Source: Dehalococcoidia bacterium
Lineage (GTDB): Bacteria > Chloroflexota > Dehalococcoidia > UBA3495
DNA length: 64,000 bases
Reading direction: 5' to 3'
NCBI GenBank assembly: GCA_028822675.1
Contig: JAPKDE010000001.1
Span: 1 to 64,000, forward strand
Part shown: positions 35,303 through 44,154 of the stretch, in pieces
Position numbering within the stretch: position 1 is the first letter of the stretch
Layout of the letters: each line of letters opens with the position of its first letter
Notes under the pieces: generated by a model
What the model was told of the DNA's origin: nothing
Databases searched by the model: none
What the model saw: the letters and a program-made list of their open reading frames with translations, nothing else
Program-made: the position numbers and the translations under genes

Positions 35303-36148
35303 ATGCTTAAAAGATCTTTGTCATTGTTTCTGATGCTGGCTGCAATCCTTATGCTGGGGTGCTCCCAGTCGGAATCGGCTACTTCTGTGCCCAGCCCCGC
35401 AACTGCTGCTCCAATAGTATCGGCCACCACAACAGATACTGACGTCTGGCAACCAGCACCGCGAACGAGTTGGCAGTGGCAGCTGAACGGACTACCCATT
35501 GACCGGTCATTTGACGTTGAGATGTACGACATCGACCTGTTCGACAACGACGCCGCCACGGTGTCGGCCTTGCACGACGAAGGGCGCATAGTGATCTGCT
35601 ATATGAACGCGGGCGGATGGGAGGACTGGCGGCCGGATGCAGCCAAGTTCCCCGAAGAAATCATCGGCAAGAACCTGGACGGCTGGGAGGATGAACGCTG
35701 GTTGGACATCCGCCGTCTTGATGTACTGGCCCCAATCATGGAAGACCGGATGATCGCCTGCAAGAACAAGGGGTTCGACGGCATAGAGCCAGACAATGTG
35801 GATGGCTACTTGAATGACACCGGGTTTGACCTGACCGCCAACGACCAGCGTGAATTCAACATCTGGCTGGCGGAGACCGCCCACGAGCGCGGGCTTTCCA
35901 TTGGCCTCAAGAATGACATGGATCAGGCCCCGGAGTTGGTCCAGTATTTTGACTGGACGCTCAACGAGGAATGCTTCCAGTTCCAAGAGTGCGAGACCCT
36001 GCAGCCGTTCATCGATGCCGGCAAGGCGGTCTTCAACGTTGAATACAGTCTGGATGCCGATGAGTTTTGTCCAGAGGCCAAAGCTTTAGGCTTCAACTCG
36101 TTAAAGAAGAACTTGGATGTGGACGCCTGGCGGGAGTCCTGCGACTAG
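35303..36148 (+). CDS. GH114-type endo-alpha-1,4-polygalactosaminidase-like lipoprotein
   Basis: This 281-residue secreted protein has a lipobox ending AAILMLGC (Cys20). The mature part is a GH114/TM1410-like barrel: TSWQWQLNGLP, VEMYDIDLFDND, RIVICYMNAGGWEDWRPD, GFDGIEPDNVDGY and LGFNSLKKNLDVDAW. Asp-Asp pairs in YDIDLFD and EPDN are the likely catalytic acids. Known members cleave galactosamine polymers. The substrate here is inferred. Confidence 0.8.
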   Translation: MLKRSLSLFLMLAAILMLGCSQSESATSVPSPATAAPIVSATTTDTDVWQPAPRTSWQWQLNGLPIDRSFDVEMYDIDLFDNDAATVSALHDEGRIVICYMNAGGWEDWRPDAAKFPEEIIGKNLDGWEDERWLDIRRLDVLAPIMEDRMIACKNKGFDGIEPDNVDGYLNDTGFDLTANDQREFNIWLAETAHERGLSIGLKNDMDQAPELVQYFDWTLNEECFQFQECETLQPFIDAGKAVFNVEYSLDADEFCPEAKALGFNSLKKNLDVDAWRESCD

Positions 36149-36157
36149 CAGCCCTGG

Positions 36158-37168
36158 CTAATCACAATAATCTGAGTTTCGCCCTTCTTTGCCGGTCGGC
36201 AGTGACCGCATGATTTCGCCGTCGGTCCCCGGCAGGTAGTCGAAGAAACAAACGCCGTAGTGTCCAAACTTTTTATCCCCAGCAAACAACTCGGCCCAGG
36301 CCGGGTCCGGCACCACGTTATTGGGCTGCCGAACATCGTACAGACCAAAGTCGACAAAGATATTGGTTGGGGAGATACCCACCGCCGTGTCGACGATATA
36401 GCCTTGTTCAAGCCACAGCGGCGGGTCTAGGTACGTGGTTCGGCTGTCTCCTGCCCCAGCAGCCGGAATGTCTTTCAGAGCCTCAGCCAACTCCGAAGAG
36501 ACTTCCAGCACATGGTCAAATCGGTAGAAGAACCCGCACGGTGCAGTGAAGAACAGCAGGTATTGAGCCTGTCCGCTCTCCTCGTAATTGGCCGCCTGAA
36601 CAAGGTGTGAGCCGATAGGCACCCGGACAATCACATTGTTGTCCACGTTGTTATCAAACCTGAACCCGCCACGGGCCACGTACGCCCCGCGCTGCTGGCC
36701 GGGCCACAGAGCCGAAGTAACAATTCTCATATCTGGCGGCGTCTGTAAGCCAAGGGGTTCAGAGCAACTGGGAGCAACGCCGTTGGGCGTCCATTCCACT
36801 CCGTTGAACGACCACATGACCCTCGAGTCAACGGATTCCGTACCGGTCGTGGCATCGTGCCCGCCGTTCGACCCGATCCGGCCACCCGGCTGGTCAGGAA
36901 CGCGAGTAGCCGGCGCAAAAGTCTTAGCCTGTTCGGTCTCTCCAGTTCCTCGAACCAGGGTTAGCGCAATCTCGATCATCGCCGGCAGTGGAGTAGCTGT
37001 GGGTTCAGCCGTGCTATCAACAGCAGGAACAGTAGTTGCGGCATCAGCGATTGGCGTGGGTGTTGGATTGATGCTAGTCGGACTTGTCACGGCGGTTTCT
37101 CCGCACGCAACCAGGAATAGAAGGATTCCAAGAACAAATAGACCAGTGAGAAAACTGTGACGACCCAT
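36158..37168 (-). CDS. lipoprotein of unknown function
   Basis: This 336-residue protein has a lipoprotein signal (GILLFLVAC, Cys22), a Pro/Thr-rich linker to about residue 60 and a Gly/Asp-rich mature domain with segments GSHLVQAANYEESG, FTAPCGFFYRFDHVLEVS and NIFVDFGLYDVRQPNN. Four or more cysteines could form disulfides. I do not recognise the family. The GSH and FDH motifs recall metal-binding M23-like folds but are not decisive. It converges on the GH114 gene with a 9-base gap. Confidence 0.7.
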   Translation of the reverse strand: MGRHSFLTGLFVLGILLFLVACGETAVTSPTSINPTPTPIADAATTVPAVDSTAEPTATPLPAMIEIALTLVRGTGETEQAKTFAPATRVPDQPGGRIGSNGGHDATTGTESVDSRVMWSFNGVEWTPNGVAPSCSEPLGLQTPPDMRIVTSALWPGQQRGAYVARGGFRFDNNVDNNVIVRVPIGSHLVQAANYEESGQAQYLLFFTAPCGFFYRFDHVLEVSSELAEALKDIPAAGAGDSRTTYLDPPLWLEQGYIVDTAVGISPTNIFVDFGLYDVRQPNNVVPDPAWAELFAGDKKFGHYGVCFFDYLPGTDGEIMRSLPTGKEGRNSDYCD

Positions 37169-37194
37169 TAACCGATGCTAGCAAACACCGGACG

Positions 37195-37320
37195 TTAGTT
37201 CGAACCGTAGTGGGCCTTTGCCAACGTGCGACAAAAGAAGCAACCCGGAGTGTTGGGCACCGTGATGTACGCCAGGGGCGTGCCATCGGCGACAGCCAGC
37301 GTTCCCGGCACAGGAGGCAT
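37195..37320 (-). CDS. possible small protein with CxxC
   Basis: A 41-residue frame, MPPVPGTLAVADGTPLAYIT then VPNTPGCFFCRTLAKAHYGS, has a natural composition and a CFFC motif. There is no convincing ribosome site, and the frame stays open upstream to an in-frame TGA at 37381-37383 inside the terminator stem. It may be the tail of a lost gene. It ends 27 bases before the lipoprotein gene start. Confidence 0.3.
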   Translation of the reverse strand: MPPVPGTLAVADGTPLAYITVPNTPGCFFCRTLAKAHYGSN

Positions 37321-37364
37321 CAACGACCCGGGCGGGTAATTGGGCAGACAACAACCAGCGGAAA

Positions 37365-37406
37365 ACCCCAGAGACCCCGGTCAAATGACCGGGGTCTTTG
37401 GTTTGT
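37365..37406. terminator. Rho-independent terminator
   Basis: AGACCCCGGTCA pairs with TGACCGGGGTCT (12 bp, 37372-37383 with 37386-37397) around AA, flanked by AAACC/TTTGGTTT. No intact gene now ends at it on the plus strand, which supports loss of a gene here. Confidence 0.7.
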
Positions 37407-37507
37407 CTCGGCCAGTACCCGTCTTCCGGTAAGAATCGACGCGTTGGCTCAATTAATATCAATTATATAGATATTAATACTAGGTTAGTATTTGATTTTA
37501 TGTTACA

Positions 37508-38827
37508 TTGTTTTGCGTGTCCACTTCTGAAACGCCAAACACCGACTCAGTGTCCACCATCGCCAAGCTGAAGCAAACCCTTGCCTACCCTGGTTGGAAG
37601 GTAGTGGGCGCTTGTTCTTTCCTGGCGGCTTTCTGTGGCAGTATCTTTGTCTACGGCTTCCCGGTCTTCTTCCTGCACATCCAGAGAGACCTGGAACTCA
37701 GCAGCGCCTCCACCTCATTGATCTTTGCTCTATCCAGAGGCGAGGCTGGCATCGCTGGGCCCATCACCGGCTGGATCGTGGATAAGTTCGACTCCAGACC
37801 GATCATAATCTTTGGCGGGTTAATGGTCGGCGGCGGATTGGCCATCTTATCCGTGGTTCATACCTATTGGATCTTCCTGGCTGTTTTCATTGGCTTGGTG
37901 GCGGTGGGCAACAATACCAGCTTCGGCCAGACCTTCCTCGCCGTAATCAACCGGTGGTTCATCAAGCGCAAGGCCGTTGCCATGACCCTAGTGATCACCT
38001 CATACACAATCGGCGGTGCCTTCATGGTGCCACTGCTGTCCCGGGGGATTGAAGCCTTGGGCTGGCGAACTGTGCTGCTCTACGCCGGTATCTTCGTGGT
38101 TGTCTTGTCCATACCCACGTCCTTCTTCATCAAGCGTTCGCCGGAAAGCGTCGGCATCGACATTAACCAGTCGCCCGAAGCGCCAGACCTACCAACGTCG
38201 GCCGTCGCCAGGGCTCGGGTCTCCGAAAGTGATTTTGGCGTGAAAGAGGCCATCAAAACGACCACGTTTTGGTTGATGCTCACCGGCAGTTCCCTCCGCA
38301 TATCCGTCACCAGCGGATTGTTGGTCCACGCCATACCGATCATGGCCTGGAAGGGTCTCAGTGAGCAGTCTGGAGCCGATCTCGTGGCCTTGTTATTCTT
38401 CATCGCCATTCCGGCCAGGCTGTTCTTTGGTCTGTACAATTCGGGACTTCAAACCCGTTATGTGCTGTCAATGGGCATGGCCTTTGGCACGCTGGGTTTA
38501 TCCATACTGGTCTTCGTAGACTCCGGGTGGTCGGTCTACGCGTTCGTGGCCGGCATCGCCCTCCTGGAAGGTGCCACCACTCTGAACTGGGTGCTGATGG
38601 GCCAGTATTACGGTCGGCGCAACTTCGCCACCATCATCGGCATCATCACTGCCGTTTACAGCGTGGGGATGCTCGCCTCGCCCCTATTCTTGGGCTGGTT
38701 GTTTGACCATACCGGCACCTACCGCGTTGGCTTGATCGTTTTCCTGTGCATGTACGCCTCCAGCTCCGTTTTCTTCTTCTTCAGCTCCAGGCCGCCCCCT
38801 CCAGTGCGGACGCAGCAGTTGGGGTAA
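37508..38827 (+). CDS. MFS transporter (oxalate/formate-antiporter-like)
   Basis: This protein of about 439 residues has 12 membrane segments. GWKVVGACSFLAAFCGSIFVYGFPVFF opens the first helices, and the loop after helix 2 (DKFDSRPIIIFGG) and the central linker fit monocarboxylate/OFA-type MFS. Start choice is open: TTG at 37508 or GTG at 37517, both after an A+T-rich leader (37450-37500). It is followed closely by a HAD gene. Confidence 0.85.
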   Translation: MFCVSTSETPNTDSVSTIAKLKQTLAYPGWKVVGACSFLAAFCGSIFVYGFPVFFLHIQRDLELSSASTSLIFALSRGEAGIAGPITGWIVDKFDSRPIIIFGGLMVGGGLAILSVVHTYWIFLAVFIGLVAVGNNTSFGQTFLAVINRWFIKRKAVAMTLVITSYTIGGAFMVPLLSRGIEALGWRTVLLYAGIFVVVLSIPTSFFIKRSPESVGIDINQSPEAPDLPTSAVARARVSESDFGVKEAIKTTTFWLMLTGSSLRISVTSGLLVHAIPIMAWKGLSEQSGADLVALLFFIAIPARLFFGLYNSGLQTRYVLSMGMAFGTLGLSILVFVDSGWSVYAFVAGIALLEGATTLNWVLMGQYYGRRNFATIIGIITAVYSVGMLASPLFLGWLFDHTGTYRVGLIVFLCMYASSSVFFFFSSRPPPPVRTQQLG

Positions 38828-38876
38828 TCCCGAGACTGATAAGATAGCCGTAAACCGTAACATCCCTAGGATTTAG

Positions 38877-39467
38877 ATGGCTGCAACGATAATATTCGAC
38901 CTTGGCGGTGTCCTGGTGAATTTGGACTGGGACAAGGTCTGCGCCCCATTGACGGAGTTGTCCCCCCAGACCTACGACGAAGTTGCCACGGAGATCCAAA
39001 ACGGCCCAATTGTCGAATCCTCCATGCTGGGCCATCTGACTCCCCAGGAATTTCAAGAGACCCTCTGCGCCAAGATTCAGGTGAACATCGGCTTCGACCA
39101 ATTCATCGGCATCTGGAACCGGTTACTCGGTGAGGACGAAACCATGGCTTCCTACGTCGGGGAATTGGGCTTGTCCCACCGTCTTATACTAGCCTCCAAT
39201 ACCGACGCGATTCACATCGCCTATTCCATGGAGCATTTCAAAGTATTGGGCGAGTTTGAACGCTTATTCCTATCCAACGAAATGGGCCTACTCAAACCGG
39301 ACCCAGACTATTTCCAACACATCCTGGGCGAACTGCAAATAGACCCTGCCGAGTGCATCTTCATTGATGACCGATTCGAGAACGTCCTCTCCGCACGCAG
39401 TTTGGGGATCAACGGCCTGGTCTTCGAGTCCATAGAAAAGCTAAAGGACCTCTCAGAGATCCTTTAG
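38877..39467 (+). CDS. HAD-superfamily hydrolase
   Basis: This 196-residue haloacid-dehalogenase-type phosphatase has motif I IIFDLGGVLVNLDWD, where the second Asp of DxD is Gly, as in several YihX/epoxide-hydrolase-N-domain members. Motif II is LASNTDAIH, motif III is LLKPDPDYF (Lys), and motif IV is IFIDDRFENV. An alpha-D-glucose-1-phosphatase-like (YihX) role is possible. Confidence 0.85.
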   Translation: MAATIIFDLGGVLVNLDWDKVCAPLTELSPQTYDEVATEIQNGPIVESSMLGHLTPQEFQETLCAKIQVNIGFDQFIGIWNRLLGEDETMASYVGELGLSHRLILASNTDAIHIAYSMEHFKVLGEFERLFLSNEMGLLKPDPDYFQHILGELQIDPAECIFIDDRFENVLSARSLGINGLVFESIEKLKDLSEIL

Positions 39468-39538
39468 TCGCACTCGCCCATCCGATTTAACACCACCAAC
39501 CCGATTTAAGCCCACCCGCCAACCCAATAGGAGTCACG

Positions 39539-39928
39539 ATGCCCCAATCGAAACCTGTCCACTATGACGATGCCGGGCCAGAGGTGCGCGCTGTCTACGA
39601 CGACATCAAAGCCACCCGTGGCATCGACGATGTTAATAACTATTGGAAGCATGTCGCCAACCACCCGCCGACGCTAAAACGCACCTGGGAAACCGCCAAA
39701 GAAGTGATGGCGTCAGGGGCTTTGGACTCGTTGGTTAAAGAGATGATCTTTGTGGCAGTCAGCGCCAGCAACGGCTGCGAGTATGGCCTGCGCTGCCATA
39801 CCGACACCGCCCGCAAACAGGGCATGACTGACGAGATGCTGGGCGAACTGCTGGCTGTTGTCGGAGTGGCCAGCCAAGCAAACATCCTGGCCAATGGCTA
39901 CCAGATACCCGTCGACGAAGATTATTAA
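39539..39928 (+). CDS. carboxymuconolactone decarboxylase / AhpD-like protein
   Basis: This 129-residue all-helical AhpD/CMD-family protein has the active-site region SASNGCEYGLRCHTDTA. The usual CxxC-x3-H is altered: the second Cys is Gly (CEYG), with another Cys just before the His (RCH). It may act as a peroxidase helper or a decarboxylase. This place was checked for TGA and has none. Confidence 0.85.
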   Translation: MPQSKPVHYDDAGPEVRAVYDDIKATRGIDDVNNYWKHVANHPPTLKRTWETAKEVMASGALDSLVKEMIFVAVSASNGCEYGLRCHTDTARKQGMTDEMLGELLAVVGVASQANILANGYQIPVDEDY

Positions 39929-40255
39929 GTCGCACTGAGCAAAACGCTGTCGAATGGCTAGCGTTCCTAACAGCCATTAGGCAAATGAACCAAGCAACAA
40001 AAAAGCCCCCTCATGTGAGGGGGCTTTTAACATCGTCGTATTTAGGCAAAAAAATAGCGCCTTCAGAAACTTTTCTGAAAACGCTTGGCTATTCTAGCAT
40101 TCAGAAGACCGTCTTGTCAATAGTTTGTGCCTAGATTGAGATAATACCCCAGGTTTAGGCCAACCCATGAGATCAACCGGCTACGGTATACTGTCCCAGC
40201 CCGCTGAGGGAGCCTTGCTAGCGGTTTAGTTCTATAGATAACCGGAGGTATTGCT
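39929..40255. other. intergenic with terminator; no gene seen
   Basis: Apart from the terminator at 40001-40028, this holds a small TTCAGAAA/TTTCTGAA hairpin near 40063-40081 and the leader of the metallo-hydrolase gene. No coding frame is supported. Confidence 0.4.
40001..40028. terminator. Rho-independent terminator
   Basis: AAAAGCCCCCTCA pairs with TGAGGGGGCTTTT around TG. It serves the AhpD-like gene. Confidence 0.9.
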
Positions 40256-41116
40256 ATGGTTGAGGTTTTTGTTCTGGGAGGTGGCACCCCTACTCCCACT
40301 GAGTATCGGTTCGGCAGCGCCCACGCCCTGCGCATCGGCGACGAAGTGCTGATGTTTGACTGCGGCCCGGCGGCGACCCACAAACTGGTCAAGGCCGGTC
40401 TCTACCCAACCCAGGTGGACAACCTGTTCTTCACCCACCACCACTTTGACCACAACATAGATTACCCGTGTTTTCTGCTCTGCCGTTGGGATCAAGCCGC
40501 CGGCAAGGGCAACGAGCTGAACGTCTGGGGACCCAAGCTGACCGAGGAGATCACCCAGAAGGTTATCGGCGTGGGCGGAGCTTTCGAGTCCGACTGGCAG
40601 GCCCGCATTAACCACCCCTATAGCCAACAAGTCTTCGTGAACCGGGGCGGCACTCTGCCCCGTATACCACCCGCTCCCGTCGCCAAAGACATTGGCGTCG
40701 GCGAGGTGGCCTCGGGCAAGAACTGGACCGTCACATCGGCCGAGGCCATCCACGTACAACCGTACCTGGACTCGCTGGCCTACCGGGTGGACACCCCGGA
40801 GGGAAGTGTGGTCTTCACCGGCGACACCGAGCCCTGCGAGTCAGTCCGAGACCTGGCCCGCGACGCCGACATGATGGTCTGCATGTGTTGGGACGAGCAG
40901 TCAGTCATGGAAGGCAACAACGAAGCCAACGGCCAGTGCGGCACCACCGGTGCCGCGCATTTAGCCCAAGAAGCCGGAGTCAAACAACTGGTCCTGGTCC
41001 ATATGGGCCCCACCCTATCCAAAGACACACCCTTCGACCGCCACTTCGAAGAGATGACCCCCATGTACGACGGCAAAATCATCTTCTCCGAGGAGCTGAT
41101 GCGCATAGAGGTTTAG
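40256..41116 (+). CDS. metallo-beta-lactamase fold hydrolase
   Basis: This 286-residue metallo-hydrolase has the zinc motif FFTHHHFDHNIDY, then AEAIHVQPY, FTGDTEPCE and LVLVHMGPT. It begins VEVFVLGGGTPTPTEYRFGS, an RNase-Z/arylsulfatase-like start. It is distantly related to the product of 5120-5941. GGAGG precedes the ATG. Substrate is unknown. Confidence 0.85.
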   Translation: MVEVFVLGGGTPTPTEYRFGSAHALRIGDEVLMFDCGPAATHKLVKAGLYPTQVDNLFFTHHHFDHNIDYPCFLLCRWDQAAGKGNELNVWGPKLTEEITQKVIGVGGAFESDWQARINHPYSQQVFVNRGGTLPRIPPAPVAKDIGVGEVASGKNWTVTSAEAIHVQPYLDSLAYRVDTPEGSVVFTGDTEPCESVRDLARDADMMVCMCWDEQSVMEGNNEANGQCGTTGAAHLAQEAGVKQLVLVHMGPTLSKDTPFDRHFEEMTPMYDGKIIFSEELMRIEV

Positions 41117-41192
41117 GGGATAACCGGACCATGCTAAACTACCCCAATCATTTCCAATTTGACTAGATTGTTACTTACGACGGAGTTACAAC

Positions 41193-41753
41193 ATGCAAGC
41201 TGAAGTTAAGCACTTGACCATGGCCGACTTGGAAGCTGCTATTAGTGAAATACGGAAGTCCCCGAAGAATGAGTCTGTACTGGACATGATTGTTAGTAGG
41301 CCGGAAGAAGATGGCCGTGAAATCATGACGCTGGCTGACTTGAATATAGAGTTAGGTCTGGTAGGCGACACTTGGCAGGACCGGCCCAGCTCCATCAGCG
41401 GCGATGGCAAGGCCCACCCGGACATGCAGATTACTATCATGAACTCCCGTGTCGCCCAATTGGTGGCCCAGGACAAAGAACGCTGGCCCCTGGCCGGTGA
41501 CCAACTTTTCGCCGACCTCGACCTCAGCGCAGCGAACATGCCCCCCGGCAGTCGCATCGCTATAGGCTCGGCCATTCTGGAAGCCACTGACCAGCCCCAC
41601 ACCGGCTGTTCAAAATTCGCTGACCGGTTCGGCATCGACTCCCTGAAGTTCATCAGCTCCGCCGTTGGCAAGGAACTTCAATTGCGCGGCATCAACTGCA
41701 AGGTTGTTCAGAACGGCGAGATCAAACCCGGCGACGTTGTGAAGAAGCTCTAG
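41193..41753 (+). CDS. MOSC-domain protein
   Basis: This 186-residue MOSC (molybdenum cofactor sulfurase C-terminal) domain protein has GDQLFADLDLSAANMPPGSRIAIGSAILEATDQPHTGCSKFADRFG with the conserved Cys in HTGCSKF, and GEIKPGDVVKKL at the end. MOSC proteins carry sulfur for metal-sulfur cofactors or act on N-hydroxylated substrates. It is stand-alone, without the aminotransferase domain. Confidence 0.85.
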   Translation: MQAEVKHLTMADLEAAISEIRKSPKNESVLDMIVSRPEEDGREIMTLADLNIELGLVGDTWQDRPSSISGDGKAHPDMQITIMNSRVAQLVAQDKERWPLAGDQLFADLDLSAANMPPGSRIAIGSAILEATDQPHTGCSKFADRFGIDSLKFISSAVGKELQLRGINCKVVQNGEIKPGDVVKKL

Positions 41754-41828
41754 GCGATTAATCGCACCAGATCAGTTCACGCCCCGGCAGAAGACCCAAA
41801 ACCCGCAGCACTTAATCGAGGAGATACC

Positions 41829-42932
41829 TTGGCCACACTGACAGCACCCGACGCCGTAGCAATGGACAGCCAAAAGCTGGAACAGGTCAAACAGCTTTTT
41901 CAAAAGCAGATTGACGATGGCCAACACCCGGGAGCTGGACTGGCGGTGTACCGCTACGGGAACTTGGTGCTGGACATCCACGGCGGCAACGTGAGCGACA
42001 GCAAACCAGTGACCAGCGAGACCATGTTTGTGCTGATGTCTTCCACCAAGCCGCTGACCGCTTCCTGCCTCTACATGCTTAAAGAACGGGGCAAGATTTC
42101 CTACGACGATCCGGTGTCCAAACACTGGCCGGAGTTTGCTCAGTTTGGCAAGGAGACGGTAACCATTAACCACGTCCTGACCCACCGTGGTGGCTTCCCG
42201 AAGACTCCCGAGTCCCTACCACCGAGTGACTGGCCCGACTGGTCCAAAGTGGTCCACGCCATGGAGCAAGCGCCGACCATCTATACCCCCGGTGAGACCC
42301 TCGCCTACCATCCCATCAACTACGGCTGGGTCATTGGCGAGATCATCAGACGTGTCGATGGACGCAGTTTCACTGACTTCATCGCAGATGAACTGTCAGC
42401 GCCACTGGGAATGACAACTACTCACGTGGGTTTGCCGGCAGGCTTGGAAGACAAGGTCTCGCCGATGCACAAGATGGAAGACGACGCTGACCCCAGCGGT
42501 TACAGCGCTATCTTCAGCCAGTCCTCGGTGATTAAATCCATCGTCCCTGGCGCCGGCGGAGTCGCCACTGCCGGAGACCTGGCCCGGTTCTACGCCATGA
42601 TGGAACGCAAGGGTTCGCTGGACGGAGCGACCATCATCAGCACCGAAACCACAGAAGAGGCTACCACCTTCCAGATTGAGGGAGTGGACAAGTCCACCGG
42701 CGCATTTGCACAGCGATCGCTGGGCCTGGCTCTGGCAGACGAACGCATGGGCAAGTCAACTGGTGATCCGCTGAAGACCTTTGGCCACGGCGGCGCAGGC
42801 ACGTCCATCGGATGGGCCGACTTCGACTCGGGTCTGGCTGTTGGCTACATCACCAATGGCTTCCGGGGTACTGTCACCAACAACGCCCGGTTGGCCGCCG
42901 TATCCCAGGCCGTCCGCGACACCTGTATTTAA
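41829..42932 (+). CDS. serine hydrolase, beta-lactamase/esterase family
   Basis: This 367-residue class C beta-lactamase-like hydrolase has the nucleophile SSTK near residue 75 (FVLMSSTKPLTA), the Tyr motif YNYG-like HPINYGWVIGE, and HGGAGTSIGW in place of KTG. Without a signal peptide it is probably a cytoplasmic esterase. The TTG at 41829 follows GAGGAG by 6 bases and is the start. It ends in a clear terminator. Confidence 0.85.
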   Translation: MATLTAPDAVAMDSQKLEQVKQLFQKQIDDGQHPGAGLAVYRYGNLVLDIHGGNVSDSKPVTSETMFVLMSSTKPLTASCLYMLKERGKISYDDPVSKHWPEFAQFGKETVTINHVLTHRGGFPKTPESLPPSDWPDWSKVVHAMEQAPTIYTPGETLAYHPINYGWVIGEIIRRVDGRSFTDFIADELSAPLGMTTTHVGLPAGLEDKVSPMHKMEDDADPSGYSAIFSQSSVIKSIVPGAGGVATAGDLARFYAMMERKGSLDGATIISTETTEEATTFQIEGVDKSTGAFAQRSLGLALADERMGKSTGDPLKTFGHGGAGTSIGWADFDSGLAVGYITNGFRGTVTNNARLAAVSQAVRDTCI

Positions 42933-42961
42933 CGCTACTCAATCAAAAAATCGAAAATAAT

Positions 42962-42985
42962 AAAAGGGCGCTGATGCGCCCTTTT
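42962..42985. terminator. Rho-independent terminator
   Basis: AAAAGGGCGC pairs with GCGCCCTTTT around TGAT. It is shared by the serine-hydrolase gene and the converging phosphofructokinase gene. Confidence 0.9.
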
Positions 42986-43022
42986 ATTATTTTTAACGAT
43001 TGACCTAATCCACTTGGCCGCT

Positions 43023-44015
43023 TTAACGCATATTAAACCTAAGGGTCCTGGTGTAATCAATGTCGAATTGTATAGGCGGAGCGCCCCGGAGCTGATAGCC
43101 CAAGGTTACGTCCACGATGGAAATATATTCGCCTCGCGCTGAGAAAGCCTGCTGAACCTGACGACGCAGGATAATCGCCAAGGGGATGTCGTTCAGGCTG
43201 ATGTGGCCAAAGGCGTCGTGCTCCACAGACACACCGGGCAGGTTCACCAATTCATCAACAGACAACTTCTCGGCGATGCCCTCCGCGATGACGGCGACTC
43301 CGTGCTCATGCCCCATGACCCGGCGCTTTAGGATGGCACCTTCCAGAACTTTGGATATCTGGTCCAGCCTCGGGCCGTCCTCGGAGAACTCCTCTGGAAT
43401 CAGCGCCAGCGTGGCCCCAGCCGCATTCGCAATGCCCAGAGCCAGGTTACCAGCCTCCCGTCCCATGACAACGATGAAGTACCAGCGGTTGGTGGTGCGG
43501 GATTCTTCCATCAGATTAAACACCGCTTCGGTGCCAACCTGGCGCACGGTCTCAAACCCAAACGTTGGCTGCGTCGCCGGCAAAGGCAGGTCGTTGTCGA
43601 TGGTCTTGGGCACGTGGGCAACCTTCAAACGACCACCAGCAGCCCGGGCAATCTCGGAGGCTCCATAGGCGGTGTCATCACCACAAATGGTCACCAGATA
43701 GTCGATGCCCAGCGCTTTGACACTATCCACCGTCCGCTCCAGGTCTTCCGGGTTGCGGGCGGGGTTTGTGCGCGAGGTCCTGAGTATGGAACCACCTTGG
43801 GAGTGGATGCATGACACGTCAGATATCTCAAGTTGCCGAACCATGTCTGTCCGGCCCACGGCCAGGTGCTTGTACCCGTCGAATATTCCCACCACCGACA
43901 GACCCGAGTTCACCGCCTCAATTACTGCGGCGCTGATGGCGCTGTTAATGCCAGGGGCTGGCCCGCCGCTAACTAGTATTCCTAATCGCCCCGACTTGCT
44001 TCCAGTGGTACTCAT
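43023..44015 (-). CDS. pfkA: 6-phosphofructokinase, probably PPi-dependent
   Basis: This 330-residue PfkA-type enzyme has SGGPAPGINSAI at the nucleotide loop, PKTIDND at 136-142 (catalytic) and MGREAG for substrate binding. The phosphoryl-donor motif is CGDDT at 111-115. Enzymes with the second Asp, where ATP types have GGDGS, use pyrophosphate, so this is probably a reversible PPi-PFK. The ATG at 44015 has AAGGTG ahead; a longer start at 44069 has none. No other glycolytic gene is adjacent. Confidence 0.85.
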   Translation of the reverse strand: MSTTGSKSGRLGILVSGGPAPGINSAISAAVIEAVNSGLSVVGIFDGYKHLAVGRTDMVRQLEISDVSCIHSQGGSILRTSRTNPARNPEDLERTVDSVKALGIDYLVTICGDDTAYGASEIARAAGGRLKVAHVPKTIDNDLPLPATQPTFGFETVRQVGTEAVFNLMEESRTTNRWYFIVVMGREAGNLALGIANAAGATLALIPEEFSEDGPRLDQISKVLEGAILKRRVMGHEHGVAVIAEGIAEKLSVDELVNLPGVSVEHDAFGHISLNDIPLAIILRRQVQQAFSARGEYISIVDVTLGYQLRGAPPIQFDIDYTRTLRFNMR

Positions 44016-44154
44016 AGTTATGTCACCTTGTTTGTGTCGGGTTAATTTTCGGTCATTCCCGTCGGTCAATCCCAGTCGTCCATTGTCTAATCCGATGCCA
44101 GAGGCACCTGTAGCGATGCGTCCACTAGATGGACCAGCCTCAGAGCGGACATTT

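Noticed and set aside
39773..39800. AhpD-like protein as a fourth selenoprotein
   Set aside because: The active-site region has TGC and GGC codons but no TGA, and the reading frame is complete.
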